Part shown: in pieces, positions 47,021 to 55,103 of the stretch | Numbering within the stretch: position 1 is the stretch's first letter | Layout: each line of letters opens with the position of its first letter | The notes under the pieces: model-generated | Databases searched by the model: none | What the model was told of the DNA's origin: nothing | What the model saw: the letters and a program-made list of their open reading frames with translations, nothing else | Translations under genes and position numbers: made by a program | Assembly (NCBI GenBank): GCA_009695095.1 | Contig: SIBQ01000011.1 | Coordinates: 17,582-81,581, forward strand | Length of the DNA: 64,000 bases | Origin: Lacunisphaera sp. | GTDB taxonomy: Bacteria; Verrucomicrobiota; Verrucomicrobiia; Opitutales; Opitutaceae | Reading direction: 5' to 3'

Positions 47021-47332
47021 GTGACGAGATCGGAGTCCTCCTCGTCGTTGTTGTCGCCCTGTACGGGATAGCCGCCCTTGGTCTCGCCGACAATGCTGTG
47101 GGCGACGCGGCGGACGGTGCGCACCGCCAGCCCGCACACCGAGTTCCTCGGGCGCTCCATGCACCACGACGAGCCCTCCGTCATCGAGGCCCGGCGCGAT
47201 GGCCTATATTTTGAAAGGCTCCGAATCGACCGAGATCGCGTGCGCCGTGGCCGAGATGGTGGCCGGCCGGCGCTTGGGGGCAAGCGCCCCAACCCCAAAG
47301 ACCCGCCCGGTGGCCGGGTTCCACCAGTGTGC
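47021..47332. other. Unassigned segment with coding-like composition
   Basis: These 312 bp lie between the truncated carboxyltransferase and the fused 2-oxoacid dehydrogenase. On the minus strand a frame reading RTVRRVAHSIVGETKGGYP and then VQGDNNDEEDSDL has strongly G/C third positions, as real genes here do. A plus-strand frame (FLGRSMHHDEPSVIEARRD) looks similar. I recognise neither. CGCTTGGGGGCAAGCGCCCC at 47271-47290 resembles an end of the 80-bp repeat. The segment is probably a scrambled remnant of one or two genes. Confidence 0.4.
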
Positions 47333-50300
47333 CTACCCCGGCAGCATGAAGCCTTCCATCTGGCTTTTCACTTCCTGGAGGAAGGCCGCGGCCGACGCGC
47401 CGTTGACGACCCGGTGGTCGAATGTGAGCGAGAGCGTGATTACTTCCTCGGGATGGATGACCCCGCCCTCGTTGACCATGCGCTCGTGCGCCGACCCGAC
47501 AAAAATCGTGCCCATGGCCGGCGGCACCACGATGGGCGTGGCGCTCTCGACCCCGAATGCGCCGAGGCTGGTGAGATTCAGCGGCGCTTGCACGTCAATG
47601 AGCCGGCCGGCGCGCGTCTCCTCGACGGCCCGCTGGTAGGCCGCGGCAAAATCCGGCCAGCTCAGCTTGTTGGCCGCGACAATGGACGCAGTGGCGAGCC
47701 GTTCGTCCGCGAGTGCCACGGCAACCCCGAGCTCGAAATCTGCCTGCTCGAGGATGGCGCCGTCCTTGTTGACGAGGCAGCGGAAGGCCGCGTGCTTTCC
47801 CTGCGCGCGGACCACGCACCACGCTATCATCGCCGAGGGCGACGCGGCGGCCTTGCCGTGTTTCTTCTTGGCCTCCTCGCGGGCGAGGCGCAGGCCGTTC
47901 CAGCGGACATCCATCAGCATGCTGGCGGGTACGACGGCATCGAGGCGCTTGGTGATGGCCGGATGCAAAGCGGGCGGGCGGGTGTTGCCTTTCATAAGTG
48001 CGGGAGTTGAGGAAATGGCGGGAGCGGACAAAACCGATTTGGTGGCCACGGCCGGCGGGGCGGCTTTCACCGGGGCCTCGATGCACAGGCCGGCCACGCT
48101 GGCGGCATCGCCGGTCACGAGCGCAATGGGCTGGCCGATGAGCACGGGGTCATCAAGCCTGATCTGCCACGCCTTGAATTTGCCGGCAAACGACGCCTCG
48201 ACCGGATAGACGGCTTTGTCGGTCTCGAGTTCGCAGAGCACGTCGTCGGGCGCCACGGCATCGCCGGGCTTTTTTTTAAGGGAAACGACCCGGGCGGAAC
48301 GGAGTCCCTCACCCATGATGGGCACGCGGACGATGATATCGTTGGTGCCGGCGACGACCGTGTTCTGCGGGCCATGGGAGTCCGCCGGTGCCGGGGCGAC
48401 CGCCGCCGCCATCGGCCAGGCCGGAGTGGAATCGGCGAACGAGGCCGGGGCCGGCCCACCGTGGGCGAGGTTGACCGACACCGTGCGCCAGATGGCGTCG
48501 ACGATGCGCGGCACATCGGGCAGCGCGGCGTATTCGTAGATGGGGTTGTAACCGATCATCACGTTGCCCTTCGAGACGAGCGCCGGGGGTGCCTTCATCG
48601 CCGCCCACAGGTCGGGCTGGCTCATGATGTGCGTGATGATCATCTGGCCGATCGAGCAGTTTTCCGTGTCCTCCTGCACGATGACGAGCCGGCCGGTTGT
48701 GCGCACGGACGCCTCGATCATCGCCTTGTCCCACGGGACGATAGAGCGCAGGTCGATCAGGTCCACCCCGACCTCCCCCTTCAGTTCGGCGACGGCCTCG
48801 TAGGATTTTTCCAGCGTGTTACCCCAGGCCACGAGGGTGAGGTCGCCGCCCTCCAGACAACGGCGGGCCTGGCCCAGCGGGATGGAAACCACCGGCACCG
48901 CCGTGTCCTTCTCCGCCCAAAGCATGTGCTTCGGCACGAGAAAAAGCACCAGATCCTCGGCGTGCATCGCGGTCCAGAGCAGGCCGGCCGCATCCTCGGG
49001 CGTGCTGGGCACGACGACATTGATGCCCGGAAAATGCGCGAACACCGACTCATTGGCCTGCGAGTGCCAGAGCCCGCCCCCAGGCAGGTAGGCGCCGTAG
49101 GGGGCGTAGATGACCGCCGGCACCTTCCACTCGCCGTTCGCGCGCCAGCGGAGGTTGGCCAGGTTCGAGATCAGCTGGTTGAAGCCCGGGAAGATGAAAT
49201 CAATGAACTGGATCTCGAACACCGGGCGGCGCCCGTAGAGCGCAAGGCCGCCGGCGAGCCCGATGATGGTGGATTCCGCCAGCGGCGAATTGAACACCTG
49301 TTCCGGAAAATCCGCGGACAGCTTCTGCGTCAGCCGGAACACCCCGCCCTTCGGATCCTCGACGTCCTCGCCAAAAATGATGCGGCCCGGGTCGGCGTCG
49401 AGCCCGGCCCGGAGCGTGCGATTGATCAGGTCGCCCATGCGGTATTTGCCGGGCCTGAACAGCTCCTCGTTCAGTTCGGGCGACGGACCCGCGGTCTCGA
49501 GCAGCAGCTCACCGGCGCGCGGATTCTCGGCCTTTTCGGCGGCGGCGTAATCCATGCGAACCTTCTCCTTCAACTCGCCCTCGAGTTTCTCAAATTCCTT
49601 CTCCGTCAGCTCGCCGTCCCTGATCATCCGGTCCTTGAGGGCGCGGATGGGGTCGGCCTGCTCGAGGGCCGCAAGGTCCTCCTTCGAGCGGTAAAGGGTT
49701 TGGTCGTCCGAGCTGGTGTGGCTGGAGAGGCGCGCGAGCTTCAGCCAGAGAAATACCGGGCCCTGGCCCGCGCGCAGCCCGGCGATGGCCGTTTGGGCGG
49801 CGGCGTGCACCGCGCCAGCATCGCTTCCTTCCACCACCTGCCACTGCGTCTTGTTCAACACTTCGATCGCCAGCGGGTTGGTGTCCCGTGTGGGGGTGGA
49901 GATGCCGTAGGCGTTGTCCTCGACGATGAACAGCACCGGCAGTTTCTTTTCGAGGGCGAAACTGAGGGCCTCGTAGAAATCCCCCTGGCGGGTGGCCGCA
50001 TCGCCGACACAGGTGACCACGACGCCGTCCTTCTGGTCGAGTTGCAGGCCCCAGGCGATGCCGCAGGCCGGCAGCAACTGCGCTGCCGTGGGTGTGGGTA
50101 CGCTGACGATGTTCAGTTCCCGCGAACTGTAGTGCGACGGCATCATGCGGCCGCGGGACGCCGAGTCGCGCTTGGCGAAATACTCCAGCGCCAGGTGCCG
50201 GGTCGTCAGGCCGCGCCCCATGCACAGGCCCCGGTCCCGGTAATAGGGCACCAAGAAATCGCTGCTCCGCAACTGCGCGCCGATGGCCGCCAGTGCCTCG

Positions 50301-50440
50301 TGGCCGCGGCCGGAGACGTGGAAATGCCCCTTGCCCTGTCGGTTCAGGCTCTCTTCACGGATGTCGCCGTGCCGGCTCTCGAGCATCGTCAGCAGCAGGT
50401 GGCGCTTTTGTTCTTTGTTCAGGGTGGCGGCTTGGGCCAT
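47333..50440 (-). CDS. Fused 2-oxoacid dehydrogenase E1-alpha/E1-beta/E2
   Basis: One 1035-residue chain holds the E1 and E2 activities of a branched-chain 2-oxoacid or pyruvate dehydrogenase complex. Residues about 10-315 are E1-alpha, with YYRDRGLCMGRGL and the thiamine-diphosphate motif VGDAATRQGDFYEAL to EDNAYGIS. About 330-660 are E1-beta (IIFGEDVEDPKGGVF, FNSPLAESTIIGLAGGLAL, YGAYLPGGGLWHSQ). About 700-780 are a lipoyl domain with the lipoylated Lys in CELETDKAVYPVEA. About 825-1034 are the acyltransferase, whose usual HRxxDG is HRVVNG. I see no E3/E1-binding domain between lipoyl and catalytic parts. The start at 50440 is preferred because the upstream frame has no similarity. No E3 gene is in the window. 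Branched-chain substrates are inferred from the neighbours. Confidence 0.9.
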   Translation of the reverse strand: MAQAATLNKEQKRHLLLTMLESRHGDIREESLNRQGKGHFHVSGRGHEALAAIGAQLRSSDFLVPYYRDRGLCMGRGLTTRHLALEYFAKRDSASRGRMMPSHYSSRELNIVSVPTPTAAQLLPACGIAWGLQLDQKDGVVVTCVGDAATRQGDFYEALSFALEKKLPVLFIVEDNAYGISTPTRDTNPLAIEVLNKTQWQVVEGSDAGAVHAAAQTAIAGLRAGQGPVFLWLKLARLSSHTSSDDQTLYRSKEDLAALEQADPIRALKDRMIRDGELTEKEFEKLEGELKEKVRMDYAAAEKAENPRAGELLLETAGPSPELNEELFRPGKYRMGDLINRTLRAGLDADPGRIIFGEDVEDPKGGVFRLTQKLSADFPEQVFNSPLAESTIIGLAGGLALYGRRPVFEIQFIDFIFPGFNQLISNLANLRWRANGEWKVPAVIYAPYGAYLPGGGLWHSQANESVFAHFPGINVVVPSTPEDAAGLLWTAMHAEDLVLFLVPKHMLWAEKDTAVPVVSIPLGQARRCLEGGDLTLVAWGNTLEKSYEAVAELKGEVGVDLIDLRSIVPWDKAMIEASVRTTGRLVIVQEDTENCSIGQMIITHIMSQPDLWAAMKAPPALVSKGNVMIGYNPIYEYAALPDVPRIVDAIWRTVSVNLAHGGPAPASFADSTPAWPMAAAVAPAPADSHGPQNTVVAGTNDIIVRVPIMGEGLRSARVVSLKKKPGDAVAPDDVLCELETDKAVYPVEASFAGKFKAWQIRLDDPVLIGQPIALVTGDAASVAGLCIEAPVKAAPPAVATKSVLSAPAISSTPALMKGNTRPPALHPAITKRLDAVVPASMLMDVRWNGLRLAREEAKKKHGKAAASPSAMIAWCVVRAQGKHAAFRCLVNKDGAILEQADFELGVAVALADERLATASIVAANKLSWPDFAAAYQRAVEETRAGRLIDVQAPLNLTSLGAFGVESATPIVVPPAMGTIFVGSAHERMVNEGGVIHPEEVITLSLTFDHRVVNGASAAAFLQEVKSQMEGFMLPG

Positions 50441-50537
50441 GGGAAGAGTGTGGTGAAAATTCCCCTGCAAACCGGCAGCGACTGCAACGCATTTCTGGCC
50501 CGCTTGGCCGGCCGCCGCGTCTTTTAATTCCTTGGGG

Positions 50538-52568
50538 CTAACTGGCAAATTGTCCCGCACTCTGTGCCTGGCGCAGGAGGCCGCCGCGGAACGCCGGGAA
50601 GCCCGCGCCGAGCAGCAGCGCGAGGTCGGCTTCCTCCGGGGTCTTGATCACGCCCTCGGCGAGCGCGCGCTTGGTTTCCTCAATCAGCACGCCGTTGAGT
50701 CGGTCCTGGATTGATTTTGCGTCGGTCGCCGGCTGGCCTGGCGAAGCCTGGGCGAAGTTGGACGTGAACGCCCCCAGGGCCGGGTTTGGCCCCTCCTGGT
50801 CCCCGGTGTAACTGTAGAAACCGGTGCTCGCGCCGTTTTTGCGGCCTTTCATGCCCGCCGCCAGCATTCGACGGCAGATGCCCGTGCTGGTGAAGCGCGC
50901 CGGGAAATAGTGCGCCATTTCGCCGAAGATGAAATTGGTCACGTCCACGCCGACCTCGTCGATCAGGCGCATCGGGCCCATGGGCCAGCCCCATTCGCGC
51001 AGCGCCCGGTCGATGACGTCGGTCGGCACACCTTGTTCCCAGAGCCGGCAGGCCTCGTTGAGGTAGAAAAACAGCACCCGCGTGACGAGGAAGCCGGGTG
51101 CCGACTTGCAAAGTACGGGCGTCTTGCCGAGCGCCTTGACGAAGGCGAGAGAGCGCTCCGCCGTCACCCGCGTGGTCTCCGGGCCGAGCACCAGCTCGAT
51201 CAGCGGCATGCGACCGACCGGATTGAAAAAGTGCAGGCCGACCATACGCCCGGGATTTTTCACCACGGTAGCGAGCTCCTCGATCGGCAGCGCCGAGGTG
51301 TTCGACGCCAGCACGCAGTCGGGCGACATGACAGTGGACAGCTCCGCGAACAGCTTTCGCTTCGCCTCGACGTTTTCGAAGATAGCCTCGATCACCAGGT
51401 CGCAGCCTTCAAAGTCCTCGAGGCTGGTGGTGATACCGATGCCGCCCATCATGCGGTGGGCCTCCGCCGGGGTCAGCCGGCCGCGGGCCTCCTCCTGCTT
51501 GAAGAGGCCGCGAATGATCTTGATGCCGCGTTCGACGGCCTCGTGGTCGATGTCGCACAGCATGACGCCGAAGCCGTGCGAGGCGCACCATTGCGCGATG
51601 CCCGTGCCCATGATGCCGGCGCCGATGATGCCGACGATCCGGAACGGCTTGGGAGCAGCGGCGACCACCACCACCGGAAACCAGGCGTCCACGGTGAGCT
51701 TTTTTCCACTCTCCTTGAGGTAGAAGACATGGATGAGATTCTTCGTGACCTCGCCGGCCGCCACGCTGCCGAAGAGCGCCGCCTCCAGGTCGAGTGCCGG
51801 GGCCAGCGGGAGGCCCGCGCCCCTTTCGATCGCATCAAGCACGGCGAGCCGCGCCGGCTGGCCGCGGTGGCGGGTGAGCGCCGTCTTGCGCTGGCTGGCA
51901 AAAAAATCTGCCGGCGTCTCCGGGGGCGCGGTCCGGCGCGGCAGGCCCTCCGCCGCGAGCCGCAGCGCCGCGGCCTTGGCGCGGGCCTTCAATTCCGCCG
52001 CCGGGGCCAGCTCGTCCACGAGCCCGGTCGCGTGGGCCGCAGCCGCGGGCAACGGCGTGGCCTTGAGAATGTGCTCCACCGCCCCCTTCACCCCGATGAG
52101 CCGGGGCAGGCGCGTGCAGCCGCCCCAGCCGGGAATCACGCCGACGCCCACCTCGGGCAGCCCGATCACGGTCTCGCGCGCCTCGCTCGCGATGCGCCAG
52201 GAGCAGGCCAGCGCCAGCTCGTAGCCGCCGCCGACGCAGGCGCCGTGGATGGCGCACACCACCGGCACCTTGAGATTGGCGAGCAGGTCAAACAGCTCCT
52301 GCCCGTCGCGCGAGGCCTGCGTGGCACTTTTGACATCGGGCAGCGCAGCCAGCCACTTGAGGTCGGCGCCGGCGATGAATATTTTTTCTTTCGCGCTGAT
52401 GACGATCACCGCCTTCAGCGGCTGGGCCGCCAGCGCGGAGACGGCCGCGCGCAATGCGGCCTGGGTGGCCGGGTTGAATACATTCGCGCGACCGGCCGGA
52501 TCGTCGAAGGTTATCCAGCCAATGCCGTCAGCATCAGTGGTATGGGTAACCGGGATGGGATTGCTCAT
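50538..52568 (-). CDS. fadJ: Fatty acid oxidation complex alpha subunit (FadJ/FadB-type)
   Basis: This 676-residue bifunctional enzyme has enoyl-CoA hydratase and L-3-hydroxyacyl-CoA dehydrogenase parts. The hydratase domain (residues 1-190) shows IFIAGADLKWLAAL, HGACVGGGYELALACSWRIA and the catalytic-Glu loops GLPEVGVGVIPGWGG. The dehydrogenase begins near 310 with the NAD-binding GIIGAGIMGTGIAQWCASHG. It continues with LVIEAIFENVEAKRKLF, ASNTSALPIEELA, GLHFFNPVGRMPLIELV and WPMGPMRLIDEVGVDV. The length is a little below E. coli FadJ. It acts on the enoyl-CoA formed by the acyl-CoA dehydrogenase encoded nearby. The fused E1/E2 gene starts 97 bases downstream, so the two are probably cotranscribed. 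Confidence 0.93.
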   Translation of the reverse strand: MSNPIPVTHTTDADGIGWITFDDPAGRANVFNPATQAALRAAVSALAAQPLKAVIVISAKEKIFIAGADLKWLAALPDVKSATQASRDGQELFDLLANLKVPVVCAIHGACVGGGYELALACSWRIASEARETVIGLPEVGVGVIPGWGGCTRLPRLIGVKGAVEHILKATPLPAAAAHATGLVDELAPAAELKARAKAAALRLAAEGLPRRTAPPETPADFFASQRKTALTRHRGQPARLAVLDAIERGAGLPLAPALDLEAALFGSVAAGEVTKNLIHVFYLKESGKKLTVDAWFPVVVVAAAPKPFRIVGIIGAGIMGTGIAQWCASHGFGVMLCDIDHEAVERGIKIIRGLFKQEEARGRLTPAEAHRMMGGIGITTSLEDFEGCDLVIEAIFENVEAKRKLFAELSTVMSPDCVLASNTSALPIEELATVVKNPGRMVGLHFFNPVGRMPLIELVLGPETTRVTAERSLAFVKALGKTPVLCKSAPGFLVTRVLFFYLNEACRLWEQGVPTDVIDRALREWGWPMGPMRLIDEVGVDVTNFIFGEMAHYFPARFTSTGICRRMLAAGMKGRKNGASTGFYSYTGDQEGPNPALGAFTSNFAQASPGQPATDAKSIQDRLNGVLIEETKRALAEGVIKTPEEADLALLLGAGFPAFRGGLLRQAQSAGQFAS

Positions 52569-52641
52569 GCGGATTTCCAGTTGCCCCTAGACAACCCGTC
52601 TCCGGACAGGAAGTAAAGCCAAGCGAGGGCGTGTGCCCTGG

Positions 52642-53394
52642 TCATCGCCGGGTGGCACCGGAGCCGAATTCCCGCAAGTATTTCAACGCCACCGCAAAGT
52701 CCTTGGGCAGCGGCGCGGTGATGGTCATCTTTTCGCGGGTCAGCGGGTGCCGGAAGGTGAGCCCGCCCGCGTGCAACGCCAGCCGGGCGAGGAGCGGCCG
52801 CTCGTCGAGCCGGCCCTTGTAGACGCGTTTCAGGTCGGAGAGCAGGAGCTGTGTTCCGTCGCCGTAGAGCGGGTCGTTGAGGATGGGGGTGCCGGACACC
52901 GCGAGGTGCACGCGGATCTGGTGCGGCCGGCCGGTCAGCGGGCGGCAATCCAAACAGGCGAAACTGGCGCGGCCCACCGGCCGCAGGTATTTTTCCCGCA
53001 CCGTGAATTCCGTCACGGTCGCATGGCCGTGCTTTTTGACCACGCACATCCGGCCCGGCTTCGCCTCGTCCTCCTTCAATACCAGGTCCATTGTGAATTC
53101 ATCCCGCGCGGGCACCCCGACGGTGAGGGCCTGGTAGGTCTTCCCCACGGTTTTGGACTGGAACTGCCCGCTGAGAAAATCCAATGCGGTTTTGGTCTTC
53201 GCGAAGAGCACCAGTCCGCTCGTGTCCTCGTCGAGCCGGTGCACCAGGGCGGGGCCAGCGCCCAGCCGGGTGCGCACCAGCTCGAGCAGGTTTTCGCGCG
53301 ACGGATCCCTCCGGTCCGGCGCGAAGCGCAGGCTGCCCGGCTTGTCGAACGCGATCACGGCATCGTCCTCGAAAAGAATGGGCGGCAGGGGCAT
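52642..53394 (-). CDS. RluA-family pseudouridine synthase
   Basis: This 250-residue protein isomerises uridine in rRNA or tRNA. The start MPLPPILFEDDAVIAFDKP is the usual beginning of the catalytic domain, and no S4 domain is present. The catalytic Asp lies in LVHRLDEDTSGLVLFA, followed by KTYQALTVG, DCRPLTGRPHQIRVHLA and GTPILNDPLYGDG. A C-terminal LHAGGLTFRHPLT segment ends the family fold. The exact uridine is not deducible. The next gene on this strand starts 74 bases downstream. Confidence 0.9.
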   Translation of the reverse strand: MPLPPILFEDDAVIAFDKPGSLRFAPDRRDPSRENLLELVRTRLGAGPALVHRLDEDTSGLVLFAKTKTALDFLSGQFQSKTVGKTYQALTVGVPARDEFTMDLVLKEDEAKPGRMCVVKKHGHATVTEFTVREKYLRPVGRASFACLDCRPLTGRPHQIRVHLAVSGTPILNDPLYGDGTQLLLSDLKRVYKGRLDERPLLARLALHAGGLTFRHPLTREKMTITAPLPKDFAVALKYLREFGSGATRR

Positions 53395-53570
53395 AGAAAT
53401 TCTGCCCAGCCTGGGCGACTGCCCTGCGGCCGCAACCCCCAAGCCCCGATCCTAGCCCATTTTTCCCCGCTCCGCAAATAATCCCTGTCGCGTTTGGGTC
53501 CGAAGCATCGCACCACTTGTTTCTAAAGCATGACGTTGGCACCTCGATTTCTGGTTAACTTCTGGGCCGG

Positions 53571-54989
53571 CTACCGGGTGGCGCGTTTTGTCCGCCGGCT
53601 CAGGGCCCTCGGCCGCGGCCTCGAAGCGCAACAGGCGGCCTTCGCGTTGAGCCACACCTGGCCCTTGACGTTGACGTTGAGCCAGTAGATTTCCCCGCCG
53701 TGCTCCGCAAAGGTCGGCTTGGCTTTCGGCGACTCCGGCGCTAGGAGACCGGCGGACGCCAGCGCCACCAGCACCTGCTCGGCGGATTTTTCCAGCTTTT
53801 CCGCCAGGGTCTTCACCGGCGCCGTCACGCCCTCGCCGCGTTTCTTTGGTTCCATCATCAGCCTCATCGCGGTCAGGATGTTCTCCGGCGGCAACGATTT
53901 GGTGGCCGTGACCCCGGCCCGCGGATCCACATACGCGCGACCCGGTCCGCCGACATCGGTAGAGATGGGTTCGGCTCCCTGCTCTTGGCTCCAAGCTCCA
54001 TGCTTTTTTTCGTCCGCGTTGATCCAGATTTCGTCACGCTGGTTGCGGTTCAGCCAAAAGACAAAATCCCCGTCGTGGGCCAGCACCGGCTGGTCGCCCC
54101 CCTCCAAGCGCAGGCCGTGTGCGCCCAGTTTTTCCAGCAATTGCGCGTCGGCGAGCTTCAGCGCCTTGGTGAGATATTGGAAACTGCCCGACCAGCCATG
54201 CCCGCGGCGGTTGCGCCGCATCATTGAGCGGATGCGGCCGAGAAAGGAACCGGTGTCGGCGAATACATTTTCGACGGCGCGGTCGGGTTTTTGCGGCCGC
54301 GATTCACTGGCTTGGGGCATCCGCTCGGTTTTCGGCCCGGCCGGCACGGGCGTGGTCTTGGTGATCTTGAATTTCTTGTCGCGGGTGTTGAGCCACACGC
54401 GGCCCTTCTTGTCGCGCTCCAGCCAGTAAAGGGAACCGTCGTGATCCACCACAGCGCCCTTCTCCTCGCCGGGCGCGGGAACCTGCAGCCCGCATTCCGC
54501 GAAGGCGCTCAGCAGCTCGCGCGCGTCTTGCTCGAATTTCTTGGCCAGGAAATCGAGCTCGACCGACAGGTCGCTGCGCGGGTTTTTCCGCAAGAAGGGC
54601 TTCAGCGCCTCGAACAGTGTGGGCAGGTCCGCCTCGCTGCCGCCGAGGTCGTCGAAGTTACCCAGACCGAGGCCGGTGGGCGCCGGCGCGTTGGCCGGCC
54701 GCGCGGGCGGCAGCTCGTCGGCGAAGGAACGCTCGTCTTTGCCGTCATCCACCTCGTCCGCCGGAATCGGCGGCACATACGCGGGCTGGGCGACCGCGGG
54801 CGGAAACCAGTCGCGGGCCACGGGCCGGCGCGCCAGGCCGTGAAACACCAGGGGATGGTCGGGCTTGGTCGTGAAATTGATGATCTCCCACTCGTCCTTG
54901 CCGAGCTGGGCCAGGTGCTGCTCGAGCAGGGGCAGCGACGCAAAACCGAGCGGGCCGCTCGAGATCAGTTTGTATTCCCAGGAAGGCAT
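53571..54989 (-). CDS. Unknown protein with three internal WL/WLN repeats
   Basis: I do not recognise a family for this 472-residue soluble protein. The N-terminus (WEYKLISSGPLGFASLPLLE, then DEWEIINFTT) resembles small DUF4177-like domains. After a Pro/Ala-rich linker there are three copies of a unit made of an acidic helical segment and HDGSLYWLERDKKGRVWLNT (about residue 190), HDGDFVFWLNRNQRDEIWIN (about 310) and HGGEIYWLNVNVKGQVWLNA (about 440). Part of the second linker (KHGAWSQEQGAEP) is encoded by a dispersed low-complexity repeat (53972-54003). The last 20 residues are basic. Another frame reads RFEAAAEGPEPADKTRH at that point, so a late frameshift is possible. It stands alone, convergent with nothing close. 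Confidence 0.65.
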   Translation of the reverse strand: MPSWEYKLISSGPLGFASLPLLEQHLAQLGKDEWEIINFTTKPDHPLVFHGLARRPVARDWFPPAVAQPAYVPPIPADEVDDGKDERSFADELPPARPANAPAPTGLGLGNFDDLGGSEADLPTLFEALKPFLRKNPRSDLSVELDFLAKKFEQDARELLSAFAECGLQVPAPGEEKGAVVDHDGSLYWLERDKKGRVWLNTRDKKFKITKTTPVPAGPKTERMPQASESRPQKPDRAVENVFADTGSFLGRIRSMMRRNRRGHGWSGSFQYLTKALKLADAQLLEKLGAHGLRLEGGDQPVLAHDGDFVFWLNRNQRDEIWINADEKKHGAWSQEQGAEPISTDVGGPGRAYVDPRAGVTATKSLPPENILTAMRLMMEPKKRGEGVTAPVKTLAEKLEKSAEQVLVALASAGLLAPESPKAKPTFAEHGGEIYWLNVNVKGQVWLNAKAACCASRPRPRALSRRTKRATR

Positions 54990-55103
54990 GTGGACCGCAA
55001 CGCATCCTGCATCGCCCCGCCCTACGCCAGCTTAAATTTGTGATCCAGCGCGGCGCGGCCGCCGCTTGCCTCAGGCGCAATTTTGGCCACATATTTACCC
55101 ACT

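Noticed and set aside
48374..50527. A 717-codon plus-strand frame opposite the fused 2-oxoacid dehydrogenase
   Set aside because: Antisense shadow; the minus strand carries the cofactor motifs of E1 and E2.
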